From positions 6,076,001-6,140,000 of the forward strand of contig NZ_CP108488.1 in assembly GCF_035987325.1 (NCBI RefSeq): a stretch of 64,000 nucleotides of DNA. The letters run 5' to 3'. This stretch comes from Streptomyces sp. NBC_01244. GTDB taxonomy: Bacteria > Actinomycetota > Actinomycetes > Streptomycetales > Streptomycetaceae. This document shows, one piece after another, positions 6,798-15,071 of the stretch. Numbering within the stretch: position 1 is the first letter of the stretch; each line of letters opens with the position of its first letter. The notes beneath the pieces are model-generated. The model saw only the letters and a list, made by a program, of their open reading frames with translations. It had not been told where the DNA came from and made no database searches. The position numbers were made by a program, and so were the translations under genes.

Positions 6798-9113
6798 TTG
6801 TCCGCGTCGCGCACGAAGCGGCGGCAGAAGGCCCGCCGAAGGGCTGACATGTCGCTGCTGGGCGGCATCCGGCCGCCCATCGCCGCGCTGTCCGCGCTGC
6901 TGCTCGCCCTTGCCGCGCTCACCGCATTCCACCTCGGCAAGGTGGGCAATGAGTCCGTCCCCGAGGCGGTCCGCACCTCCCAGCAGTACTTCGCGGAGGA
7001 CGGCGCCATCGCGATGCGGGCTTCGCTGGACGAGTCGATCACCGACATCTCCCGCACCGCCACCCTCTTCAACGCGGGCGCCCCGGTCTCCGCCGACACG
7101 GTGCTCGACAAGCTCGGCAACGTCTACCAGAAGTGGCGCGGCACGGCCGTCATCGAGGTCAAGTCGGGACGGCTGGAGGCCCAGCGCGGCGAGAACGTGC
7201 CGCTGAAGGCCATCGACCACACCAAGCTCGCCGAGGCCAACGGCCTCGTCCCGCGCATGGTGCGGCTGGAGAACGGCGAGACCCGCCTGCTCACCTTCGC
7301 CGTGCTGTCCTGGCCCGGCCAGCCCCAGAAACTGCTCGTCGCCTCGAGCAGCCTGAGGTTCCCCGGCGTCAGCCTCGGCAAGTTCCGGGCCATCGCCGTC
7401 ACCGACCCCACCGGACAGATCCTCAGCAGCGACGGCATCGCCAACGACGAGCAGATCCAGTCCGAGGACGTCAAGGAAGACACCGAGCAGGCCCGCAAGC
7501 AGCTCAAGAAGTACGCCAAGATCGCCGCGAGGAAGACCAAGGCGAACCCGCTGACCACCAAGGAGCCCGGCGGGGGCGGCTTCCGCGGCGTCAGCGGCAG
7601 CCTGCTCGGCTCCTCCAACGGCGGTGAGCGGACCGTCGTCGGCTACGCGAGCCTGACCGGCCCCGAGGCGGGCAAGGGCACCGCGGCCACCGCCCTCGGG
7701 CTGACCGTCATCTCCCTCATCAGCGTCACCGAGGACCGGGCCTCCCTCGTCGACCCCTTCTTCGGGATCGTCGCCGCGGCCGTCCTGCTCGTCATCGGCC
7801 TCCTCGCCGTCTCCCTCCTCATCGGCACCGTGCAGAAGCCGCTGCTCCAGCTCTTCCTGGAGAGCCGCCGGCTCAGCCGCGGCGACCTGAACCGTCCGGT
7901 CAACCGGCCCAAGTACGGTGAGGCCGCCCGCATCGGCACCGCCCTGGAGCGGCTGCGCCGCCAGCTGCTCGGCGAGTCCTCCGAGGACCAGAAGGCACAC
8001 AGCCCCGGCCGCGGCCGCGGCCGGATCGGCGCCCGGGCCCTGCTCGCCACCTGCGGCGCGCTCCTGCTGCTGTGGTCCGCGCCCCTGGTGCTGCTGCTCA
8101 ACCGGGCCGGCGATTCCGTCGGCGTACCGCAGACGATCGTCCACGACCAGCGCGAACGTACCGACACCCTTGCCGACCGGGTCCGCCGCGCCCTCAACGA
8201 GGGGCACACGGACCTCGCCTCCGTGGGCTCGCTGATCGGCCCGGCCACCACCCCCGCCGAGATGACCGGCATCCTGGAGCGCACCCTCACCCAGCACGGC
8301 CGCTACGAGTCCTTGTACGTCCTCCAGGCGGACGGCACCATCACCGCCAAGGTCGGGGCCGCGCCCCGGCGCCCGCACGGCAAGGCACCCGCCGTCGACG
8401 CACCCGTGGCACTGCTCGAATCCGGCAACGCGCCGGTCATCGTCGAGTTCGCCGCGGCCCCCGGCATCAAGGGCGCGTCCGTGGTCGGAGAGCTGCGCAT
8501 CGACTTCCTCAACTCCCTGCTCAAGCGTCCCGGCCTGGGCGAGATCCGGGTGATCGACGAGAAGCAGCGCATCATCGGCGGCAACAACGGCTACCTGGCC
8601 TTCTCGCAGCTGCCCAACGACAGCCTGCGGGCGCTGGTGGCCGGCACCAACCAGAAGGTCGGCAAGGGCCCGCGCCCCAGCAGCGTCGTGCTGCGCAACA
8701 ACGACGACGACATCACCATCGCCGCCGCGGTCCCGATGGCCGGCGGCGGCGCCGCCAAGCCGCTCGCCTGGACCGTGGTCAGTTGGCAGCCCGCCAAGGG
8801 CCTGGCCATCCCCGAGTACAACCTGCAGAACCGCACGGTGCTGGCCGGACTGCTCGGCCTCACGGCCGCCCTGGTCTGTCTCGGCTGGCTCCAGATCGTG
8901 GTGGTCCAGGCGCTGCGCGAACTCACGCGGCGCGCCGAAGCCCTGGCGGACGGCGACCGCCGCACCGTCCTCTACCCGCGCCACCACGACGAGGTCGGCG
9001 CCGTCACCCGCAGCCTGGAAGTCATCAGGCAGCAGCTCCAGGAACTGCGCAAGCGGGAAGCCACCAGCACCGCCGGCCGGTCCGGCCAGGCTGCCAAGGC
9101 CGGAAGGAACTGA
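6798..9113 (+). CDS. Tandem two-module HAMP-domain membrane protein without output domain (PGA operon)
   Basis: 771 residues from a TTG at 6798 with AGGAG 5 bases upstream; an in-frame ATG lies at 6849. Layout: basic N-terminus, TM1 (about 24-46), external domain of about 270 residues, TM2 (320-343), HAMP-like helices with RRLSRGDLNRPV (344-392), TM3 (411-432), a second external domain of about 240 residues, TM4 (678-700) and a second HAMP (RRAEALADGDRRTV, then HHDEVGAVTRSLEVIRQQL), ending in a short basic tail. It looks like two sensor front ends joined head to tail with no kinase, cyclase or methyl-accepting domain. Its stop lies 4 bases from the pgsB start, so it belongs to the capsule operon. 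It might sense the polymer or envelope, or scaffold the synthase; neither is shown by sequence. I know of no named family for this arrangement. Confidence 0.85.
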   Translation: MSASRTKRRQKARRRADMSLLGGIRPPIAALSALLLALAALTAFHLGKVGNESVPEAVRTSQQYFAEDGAIAMRASLDESITDISRTATLFNAGAPVSADTVLDKLGNVYQKWRGTAVIEVKSGRLEAQRGENVPLKAIDHTKLAEANGLVPRMVRLENGETRLLTFAVLSWPGQPQKLLVASSSLRFPGVSLGKFRAIAVTDPTGQILSSDGIANDEQIQSEDVKEDTEQARKQLKKYAKIAARKTKANPLTTKEPGGGGFRGVSGSLLGSSNGGERTVVGYASLTGPEAGKGTAATALGLTVISLISVTEDRASLVDPFFGIVAAAVLLVIGLLAVSLLIGTVQKPLLQLFLESRRLSRGDLNRPVNRPKYGEAARIGTALERLRRQLLGESSEDQKAHSPGRGRGRIGARALLATCGALLLLWSAPLVLLLNRAGDSVGVPQTIVHDQRERTDTLADRVRRALNEGHTDLASVGSLIGPATTPAEMTGILERTLTQHGRYESLYVLQADGTITAKVGAAPRRPHGKAPAVDAPVALLESGNAPVIVEFAAAPGIKGASVVGELRIDFLNSLLKRPGLGEIRVIDEKQRIIGGNNGYLAFSQLPNDSLRALVAGTNQKVGKGPRPSSVVLRNNDDDITIAAAVPMAGGGAAKPLAWTVVSWQPAKGLAIPEYNLQNRTVLAGLLGLTAALVCLGWLQIVVVQALRELTRRAEALADGDRRTVLYPRHHDEVGAVTRSLEVIRQQLQELRKREATSTAGRSGQAAKAGRN

Positions 9114-9117
9114 CCCC

Positions 9118-10845
9118 GTGCTCTTTCTCTTCAGCGTGTTGGTCGTCTGCTGCGTGGTGATGCTGATCGCCGGCGTCATCGAGCAGCGGCGGCACTTCGC
9201 CAACCTGGCAGAAATACCCACCCGGGTGCTGGTCAACGGCATCCGCGGCAAGAGCTCCATCACCCGGCTCGTCGCGGGCGCGCTGCGCGGCGGCGATCTG
9301 GTCACGGTCGCCAAGACCACCGGCACCGCGGCCCGCTTCATCCACCCCGACGCCACCGAGGAGCCGGTCTACCGCAAGTTCGGCATCGCCAACGTCGTCG
9401 AGCAGATCGGCATCGTGCGCCGCGCCGCGGCCTACAAGCCCGACGCGCTGGTCATGGAGTGCATGGCCGTCATGCCGCCGCTCCAGGAGCTCAACCAGGC
9501 CAAGCTGATCCAGTCCACCATCGGCGTGCTGTGCAACGTGCGCGAGGACCACGTGGCCGAGATGGGCCCGACCCTCGACGACATCGGCCGCTCGCTGTCC
9601 CGCTCCATGCCGCACGGCGGCATCTGCGTCACCGCCGAGAAGGACCGCTTCCACGTCCTCCAGGAGGAGGCCGACGCGCGGAACTGCCGACTCATCTACG
9701 CCGACCCCGAGATCGTCAGCGACGAGGAGCTGCGCGGCTTCAGCTGGTTCACCTTCAAGGAGAACGTGGCGATCGCGCTGGTCGTGGCCGAGCTCCTCGG
9801 CATCGACCGGGAGACCGCGCTGCAGGGCATGTACGACGCCCCGCCGGACCCGGGTGTGCTCTCCGTCGAGCGTTACGTCGGCCCCGGCGACAAGCGGCTG
9901 CGGTTCGCCAACGTGTTCGCGGCCAACGACCCCGAGTCCACGCTGATGAACATCAACCAGCTGCTCGACCTCGGCGCGATCAACCGCCCGCTGAACGTGG
10001 TCATCAACTGCCGGCCCGACCGGGTCGAGCGCAACGGCCAGATGGGTCAGATCGTGCCCGACCTCCAGCCCGACAAGGTGTTCGTCATCGGTCACCCGTC
10101 GAAGAGCGCCATCGACGCGATCCCCGCCGACTGGCGCGACCGTGCCGTCGACCTCGGCGGCGACGGGCGCGACGGCGAGGAGTTCATGAACGAGCTCTTC
10201 GACCACCTCAGCGCGGACTCCTCGCTCGTGGCCATCGGCAACATCCACGGCCAGGGCGAGATCCTGCTGGAGCACCTCGCCGAACTGCCCTCCTTCGAGG
10301 AGGACGGCGATGCCCTGCCCACGCCGGGCGCGCCCACGCAGCACGTACGGCACGACCAGACCATGACGCTGTACGTCAAGCACCTCGACCCGTACGCGAA
10401 CCTGCCCGCGGCCGAGGAAGCACGCCGGATGCGCAACCCCCAGATCCCGCCGCAGCACCCGAACCCGCAGTTCCCGCACTACCCGAACCAGCAGTTCCCG
10501 CAGCAGCAGTTCCCGCAGCCCCGGCCGTACGCGCCCGCGTACGAGCAGTTCCCGCCCGCGGAGCAGCAGCAGTACCAGGCGGCGCAGCACCAGCAACAGC
10601 AGCAGCAGTTCCCGCAGCAGCGCCCGGAGCTGACGTCGGCGGCTTGGCCGCAGCTCCAGCAGCCGCAGCCGCTGCCCCTGCATCCGCAGCCGCTCCAGCA
10701 GCAGCCGCAGCTCCCGCCGCCGCCCCGCCAGCACCAGAACCCGCAGCACCAGAACCCGCAGCACCAGAATTCTCAGCCCGAGAACCCGCAGCACCCGCAG
10801 CACCCGCGGCCCCCGCAGTGGTCTAACCCAGGAGAACCCCGTTGA
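9118..10845 (+). CDS. pgsB: Poly-gamma-glutamate synthase subunit PgsB/CapB with Pro/Gln-rich C-terminal extension
   Basis: ATP-dependent Mur-ligase-like amide ligase that adds glutamate to the growing gamma-linked chain at the membrane. One N-terminal TM helix (1-20), then ATP-binding VLVNGIRGKSSITRLV (K45 in the GKSS loop), KTTGTAARFI, ALVMECMAVMPPLQ, NVREDHVAEMGPT, FAANDPEST and INCRPDRVER: the CapB blocks in order. The family usually ends near residue 390-400. Here 575 residues are present, and from about 437 on the chain is mostly Pro, Gln and Asn (PQFP, QQFPQ, QHQNP repeats). GTG start with GGAAGGA upstream, 4 bp after the HAMP gene. The stop overlaps pgsC by 4 bases, implying translational coupling and matched amounts. 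Confidence 0.92.
   Translation: MLFLFSVLVVCCVVMLIAGVIEQRRHFANLAEIPTRVLVNGIRGKSSITRLVAGALRGGDLVTVAKTTGTAARFIHPDATEEPVYRKFGIANVVEQIGIVRRAAAYKPDALVMECMAVMPPLQELNQAKLIQSTIGVLCNVREDHVAEMGPTLDDIGRSLSRSMPHGGICVTAEKDRFHVLQEEADARNCRLIYADPEIVSDEELRGFSWFTFKENVAIALVVAELLGIDRETALQGMYDAPPDPGVLSVERYVGPGDKRLRFANVFAANDPESTLMNINQLLDLGAINRPLNVVINCRPDRVERNGQMGQIVPDLQPDKVFVIGHPSKSAIDAIPADWRDRAVDLGGDGRDGEEFMNELFDHLSADSSLVAIGNIHGQGEILLEHLAELPSFEEDGDALPTPGAPTQHVRHDQTMTLYVKHLDPYANLPAAEEARRMRNPQIPPQHPNPQFPHYPNQQFPQQQFPQPRPYAPAYEQFPPAEQQQYQAAQHQQQQQQFPQQRPELTSAAWPQLQQPQPLPLHPQPLQQQPQLPPPPRQHQNPQHQNPQHQNSQPENPQHPQHPRPPQWSNPGEPR
10729..10773 (+). repeat. 15-bp tandem repeat in the pgsB tail
   Basis: The unit cagcaccagaacccg is present twice exactly and once with changes, encoding QHQNP repeats near the PgsB C-terminus. 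It is embedded in a longer low-complexity Pro/Gln region and is probably length-variable by slippage. Confidence 0.85.
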
Positions 10846-11324
10846 TCCCCGCCGTCCTCACCCCCGAGATCGCCGCGATCGGCATCGCCCTGGGTCTGCT
10901 GTTCTCCCTCGTCTGCTACCTGACGACCAACCTGTCTCCCGGCGGCATGATCACCCCGGGCTGGCTCGCCCTCACCCTCATCGAGGACCTCCAGCGCGCC
11001 GCGATCGTCCTCGGCGTCACCGTCCTGACGTACGCGCTCACGCTCGTCGCGCAGCGCTACGTGATCCTCTACGGCAAGCGGCTGTTCGCGACCGTCGTGC
11101 TCATCGGCGTGCTGCTCCAGGGCGGCGTCGTGATCCTGCTGCAGATGAAGTTCCCGCTGCTGTACGCGAACCAGACCCTCGGCTTCATCGTGCCCGGCCT
11201 GATCGCCTACCAGCTGGTCCGCCAGCCCAAGGGGGCCACGCTGCTGGCCACCGGCTCCGCGACGCTCATGACGTACGTCGTACTGACCGCCGGCATCCTG
11301 CTCGGCGTCATGCCGCACGCGTGA
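10842..11324 (+). CDS. pgsC: Poly-gamma-glutamate biosynthesis protein PgsC/CapC
   Basis: 160 residues, almost all hydrophobic, with about five TM helices. Family landmarks are the N-terminal GIALGLLFSLVCYLTTNLSPGG stretch split by the NLSPGGMITPG loop, then QRYVILYGKRLFATVVLIG and a LGFIVPGLIAYQL block. CapC forms the membrane partner of CapB in the PGA synthase. TTG start at 10842, overlapping the pgsB stop (TTGA), with GGAG 7 bases upstream. Length matches Bacillus PgsC (about 150). No small PgsE gene is seen in the 67 bp that follow. Confidence 0.9.
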   Translation: MIPAVLTPEIAAIGIALGLLFSLVCYLTTNLSPGGMITPGWLALTLIEDLQRAAIVLGVTVLTYALTLVAQRYVILYGKRLFATVVLIGVLLQGGVVILLQMKFPLLYANQTLGFIVPGLIAYQLVRQPKGATLLATGSATLMTYVVLTAGILLGVMPHA

Positions 11325-11391
11325 CCCCGCCGCGGCCCGCCGCCCCCGCCCGCCCTTTCGTCCGCTCGACCGACCTCGCCCGGAGTAACCG

Positions 11392-12468
11392 ATGACCGCC
11401 ACGTCCAAGCGCCGCACACGTCCCGTCCTGCACGCGGCCACCGTGGTCGCCCTGTTGGCCGGCAGCGCCTACTTCACCATCGAGCTGCGCAAGGAGGAGC
11501 AGGCCAAGGCGCCCGCCATCCAGTCGCTCGTCGACGCCCCGGTCGCCGGCAAGGGGGGCGGCGACGAAGGCGCGCAGAAGTGGGAACGGCTGAAGAACCC
11601 GGAGCGCTCCGTGCTGCGCGACGGCAAGGGCGGGATCCTCGCGACCTTCACCGACGGCGCCCGCACCGCCACGCTCACCGGCCCCAGCCGCACCTTCACC
11701 GAGCCGGCCACCACCAAGACCCGGGTGGTCACCGAGAACTGGGTGCGGCTGATGCCGGAGACCTGGCGCAGCGGTGCCGAGAAGGAGCAGTGGTTCCAGG
11801 AGTGGTTCAAGAAGTACCTGGGCAGCGAGGAGGACGACATCTTCGCCATGGCCTTCCAGTACGGAGACCAGGCCCCGGTCAAGAAGGACGCGGAGGGCGT
11901 CTCGTACGCCGGCGACGCGAGCTTCGGCCCGATCAACCCCAACGGCTCGGTCGGCAACGACTACCGCCTGGAGGAGTCGGACTTCTACGACTACCTGGGG
12001 ATCCCGTACACCTTCCGCAGCGGGACCACGGCGAAGCCCGAGGCGATGCGTGCCCGCTCGATGGACTGCTCCGGCTTCGTCCGGACCGTCTTCGGCTACC
12101 GGGCCCGCTTCCCGCTGATGGCCAACGACACCGCCGGTGACGGCCTGCCGCGCACCGCGAACGGCATGGCCCGCTCCAAGACCGGCGTGAACGTCATCCC
12201 GCTCAAGGGCATCGGCGCCGAGAACCGGCCCACCTCCATCGACGTCCTGCAGCCGGGCGACGTTCTGTTCTTCAAGCTGGACGGGCGCACCGGAGAGCGG
12301 CTGGACCACACGGGCATCTACCTCGGCACCGACACCGACGGCCACCAGATCTTCATATCCAGCCGCGAAGAGGCCAACGGCCCGACCATCGGCGACAAGG
12401 GCGGCACCTCCCGCCTCGACGGCAACGGCTACTACGCGACGACCCTGCGGAGCGCGAAGCGGCTGTGA
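11392..12468 (+). CDS. Membrane-anchored NlpC/P60 endopeptidase of the PGA operon
   Basis: 358 residues: one N-terminal membrane anchor (about 15-30), a linker and spacer domain, and a C-terminal NlpC/P60 domain with the nucleophile in MDCSGFVR (Cys at about 226), the QPGDVLFF block and the catalytic His in LDHTGIYLG (about 306). NlpC/P60 enzymes cut gamma-D-glutamyl bonds in peptidoglycan, and Bacillus PgdS uses the same fold to cut PGA. Its place right after pgsC (67 bp) and before a strong terminator suggests trimming, release or anchoring of the capsule polymer. A wall-hydrolase role is the alternative. Confidence 0.85.
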   Translation: MTATSKRRTRPVLHAATVVALLAGSAYFTIELRKEEQAKAPAIQSLVDAPVAGKGGGDEGAQKWERLKNPERSVLRDGKGGILATFTDGARTATLTGPSRTFTEPATTKTRVVTENWVRLMPETWRSGAEKEQWFQEWFKKYLGSEEDDIFAMAFQYGDQAPVKKDAEGVSYAGDASFGPINPNGSVGNDYRLEESDFYDYLGIPYTFRSGTTAKPEAMRARSMDCSGFVRTVFGYRARFPLMANDTAGDGLPRTANGMARSKTGVNVIPLKGIGAENRPTSIDVLQPGDVLFFKLDGRTGERLDHTGIYLGTDTDGHQIFISSREEANGPTIGDKGGTSRLDGNGYYATTLRSAKRL

Positions 12469-12493
12469 CCGGGACCTTGTAACCCTTGCAGCG

Positions 12494-12529
12494 GGAAGGG
12501 GCCGGACTCCGACGAGTCCGGCCCCTTCC
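12494..12529 (+). terminator. Intrinsic terminator closing the PGA operon
   Basis: A 16-bp perfect stem (12494-12509 with 12514-12529) with loop CGAC, 25 bases after the NlpC/P60 stop. Arms are very similar to the ychF terminator, so the block 4.4-12.5 kb is flanked by two near-identical hairpins. Confidence 0.9.
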
Positions 12530-12545
12530 GCATGCCCTGCCGGTT

Positions 12546-13127
12546 TCAGCCGCTCCGCGGCGGCGTGAGCTTGCCTAGGTCCAGGTTGATCTCGAAGGGC
12601 ACGGGGCGCCGGAGGGTGTCGCGGAAGATGCCGGCGGGCGCGTAGGTCCTGGTGGGCTCGTCGAGCTCGTAGACGTGCACGACGGGTGCCCCGTCCTCGT
12701 CCTCGATGCACCAGTAGTGCCGGATACCGGCCTCGGCGTATTTGCGCAGCTTTACGGTGCGGTCGCGGTGGGCGGATTCGGGGGAGACGACCTCGATGAC
12801 GAGCCGCACTTCGTCCGGTGAGAACCAGGTCCGGTCACCATCGAAGTCGGCCGTCGTCACCAGCAGGTCCGGCTCGGGCCGGTTGCGCCGATCGAGCTTG
12901 ATGGTCATCTCGCGGCCGACTCTGGAGTCGGCGGGTGCTTGTTCCATGAGGGCGACCGTGAGCATGGTGATGAGGTGGCCGTGCCACCACCTCTGGGGCG
13001 ACATCATGAAGACGAGGGCTCCATCGATCAGCTCGGTGTGGCGGGGCGCCTCGGGGAGGCGGTCGAGGTCCTCCGCGAACCAGCCTTCCGCGCGCGGCGG
13101 GCGCATCCAGTCGGGCAGTTCGGTCAT
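12546..13127 (-). CDS. Uma2-family (DUF820) restriction-endonuclease-like protein
   Basis: 193 residues with the PD-(D/E)XK-type layout of Uma2 proteins: HTELIDGALVFM, then RPEPDLLVTT (metal-binding Asp), LVIEVVSPES (E-x-V core) and DRTVKLRKYAEAGIRHYW. Streptomyces genomes carry many such genes; function is unproven, and they are thought to be nuclease-fold proteins. It lies 55 bp downstream of the PucR gene on the same strand, so it may be read from that transcript. Convergent with the PGA operon. Confidence 0.88.
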   Translation of the reverse strand: MTELPDWMRPPRAEGWFAEDLDRLPEAPRHTELIDGALVFMMSPQRWWHGHLITMLTVALMEQAPADSRVGREMTIKLDRRNRPEPDLLVTTADFDGDRTWFSPDEVRLVIEVVSPESAHRDRTVKLRKYAEAGIRHYWCIEDEDGAPVVHVYELDEPTRTYAPAGIFRDTLRRPVPFEINLDLGKLTPPRSG

Positions 13128-13182
13128 GGGGCAACCCTAGCGATTGCGGCCGTCGAGGGGAGCCTGTGCCGGTGATCCCCGG

Positions 13183-14868
13183 TCAGCCGGATTTCAGGGC
13201 CGCCAGGAAGTCCAGTCGGGTTTCCAGGCGGGACAGGTCGCGGTGCGTGAGGTGTTCGATGCGGGCGATGCGCTGGCGCAGGGAGTTCACGTGGAGGTGG
13301 AGGCGGGCGGCGCAGGCGGTCCAGGAGGCGTCGCAGTCGAGGAAGGTCTCCAGCGTGATCAGGAGCTCGGTGCGATGGCGGGCGTCGTGATCGCGCAGGG
13401 GGCCCAGGAGGCGGGTGGCGAAGGCGCGGCGGGCTTCGGCCGGGATGAGGGGGAGCAGGGACAGGATGTGCGAGGTGAGGTCTTCCGGACCGCGGACCGT
13501 CACCTGCCCGGGGGCGGCGCGGGCGATCCGCAGGGCGTTGTGGGCCTGCTCCAGTGACCGGCGGGCGTTGCCCGGCTCGGCCACCGGGGAGCTGACGCCG
13601 ATCGAGACGCCGTCCGCCGGGCCGAGCCAGCGGGCGAGCGCCGCGGAGAGCCTGCGCTGGAGGGCGGCGTGGTCGAGGGCCGGGTCGGGGTGTGCGTCCG
13701 AGGGCTCGGGGACCAGGACGAGGAGTACGGCCCGGTCCCCGTCGACGGTGGCGGCGATGTCCTCCGCGGAGACCGGCACCGGGCCGTCCTCCTGGATCAG
13801 GGCCTCCTCCAGGAGGACGCGCAGGGCCGCGGCGGGGACGGGGCGGCCCGCGTGCCACTCGCCGCCGGCGACCACGAACTGGCACCGCGGCCAGTAGCCG
13901 ACTCCGCTGACCACGGCCTGCGCGGTGCTGCGCAGCCGGATGGGGATCTCCTCGGCCGGGACGTCGCTGTGCAGCAGGGCGAGGGAGCGGTCGGCCAGGT
14001 CGTTGCGCGCCGTCTTGGCCTGTTCGTGGGCGGCGCGGGCGTCGGCGACCAATTCGACGGTGCGGTCGAGGAGTTCCCGGTCGGGGGCCGGCCAGAGCGA
14101 GGTGTCGGCCTCCAGGACGAGCAGCCAGTCGCCCAGCTCGGCGGCGCGGGGAGCGGATCCCGACGGCGGTACGGGCGTGGGTACGGGCGCGGGCACCGGT
14201 ACGAGGGAGTACGGGCGGCCGCCGACCGTGACGTGGTGGGGGGCCGTCTCGCGTGCGCGGCGGGCGGCGAGGTGGCGGGCGGCCAGTGCCGCCGCCGTCT
14301 TGGCGCGCAGGGGCGGCCGGGCCCCGGCGACCTGGCGTCCGGTCGCGGACAGGACGCGCACGTCGAGGCCGAGGGTGTGCCGCAGCAGCTCCAGTACGGA
14401 GTCCGGGGCGGCCCGGTCGGAGAGGAGCCGCCGGTGGCGTTCGACCAGAGCGGCCAGGCCGGCGAGGCTGCCGGGGTCCCGGCGGTGCAGCCGGCGCAGG
14501 ACGTGTTCGGTGATCGCGGCGAACGAGGTCTCCGGCCGTACGGCGATCAGCGGGAGCCCGTGGCGCCGGCAGGCACGCACGAGGTCGTGCGGGACGAGTC
14601 CGTGTTCGACCTCGCCGGCCGCGAGGGCCGTGACGCCCGCCCGGTGCAGGACGCGTACGAAGGACTCGGCGTCCCCGTCCCCCTGCCACCAGGCGAGCCC
14701 CGTGAGGACGAGCTCGCCGCCGGTGAGGAAGCGGCCGGGGTCGGCCAGGTCATTGGTCGCGACGGCGGAAATGGTGCGGTCGAGGGAGGTGTCGGTCTCG
14801 TCGGTGGCATGGCCCACGAGCAGGAGCAGTCCGAGCTCGGTGGCGTCCAGGAGTTCACGTAGCCGCAT
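13183..14868 (-). CDS. PucR-family transcriptional regulator
   Basis: 561 residues. The N-terminal PucR domain starts MRLRELLDATELGLLLLVG, the centre holds a GGDEF-like vestigial region, and the C-terminus has the CdaR/PucR helix-turn-helix: LLITLETFLDCDASWTACA then LHLHVNSLRQRIARIE. PucR regulators control purine or amino acid catabolism, and this one is divergent from a xanthine dehydrogenase operon, its likely target. ATG at 14868 is chosen because the conserved domain begins there; an in-frame GTG lies 9 bases upstream. An 11-bp inverted repeat sits just before its start. Confidence 0.92.
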   Translation of the reverse strand: MRLRELLDATELGLLLLVGHATDETDTSLDRTISAVATNDLADPGRFLTGGELVLTGLAWWQGDGDAESFVRVLHRAGVTALAAGEVEHGLVPHDLVRACRRHGLPLIAVRPETSFAAITEHVLRRLHRRDPGSLAGLAALVERHRRLLSDRAAPDSVLELLRHTLGLDVRVLSATGRQVAGARPPLRAKTAAALAARHLAARRARETAPHHVTVGGRPYSLVPVPAPVPTPVPPSGSAPRAAELGDWLLVLEADTSLWPAPDRELLDRTVELVADARAAHEQAKTARNDLADRSLALLHSDVPAEEIPIRLRSTAQAVVSGVGYWPRCQFVVAGGEWHAGRPVPAAALRVLLEEALIQEDGPVPVSAEDIAATVDGDRAVLLVLVPEPSDAHPDPALDHAALQRRLSAALARWLGPADGVSIGVSSPVAEPGNARRSLEQAHNALRIARAAPGQVTVRGPEDLTSHILSLLPLIPAEARRAFATRLLGPLRDHDARHRTELLITLETFLDCDASWTACAARLHLHVNSLRQRIARIEHLTHRDLSRLETRLDFLAALKSG

Positions 14869-14876
14869 GATCGCCA

Positions 14877-14944
14877 CTTTCGCACGGAGCGGGGTGTGCG
14901 GGAGAGGGATCGGTGCAGCTCACCGGGGTGCGGCCGTGCGAAAG
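14877..14944. promoter_or_regulatory. Inverted repeat between pucR and the xanthine dehydrogenase remnant
   Basis: CTTTCGCACGG at 14877-14887 is exactly complemented by CCGTGCGAAAG at 14934-14944, with 46 bases between. It ends 9 bases before the pucR start codon, in a 203-bp divergent region. It could be paired half-sites for a looping regulator such as PucR itself. The rest of the gap (to 15071) holds only the GGAAGGAG ribosome-binding site of the remnant gene. Confidence 0.45.
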
Positions 14945-15071
14945 CACGCTCGTCCACAGCCGTTGGAGGAGCCGGTTCTGAGCGATCGGTGACTGCCTCG
15001 CCCCGTGGGGTGCGGGATCTACTTCTGCGCATGCGGCCGACGACGACTTCCGGCCACAGGGAAGGAGTTGC

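Noticed and set aside
10729..10773. Repeats in pgsB considered as regulatory iterons
   Set aside because: They are in frame inside a low-complexity protein tail.
11325..11391. Possible PgsE-like small gene after pgsC
   Set aside because: The 67-bp gap has no open frame with a start and ribosome-binding site of suitable length.
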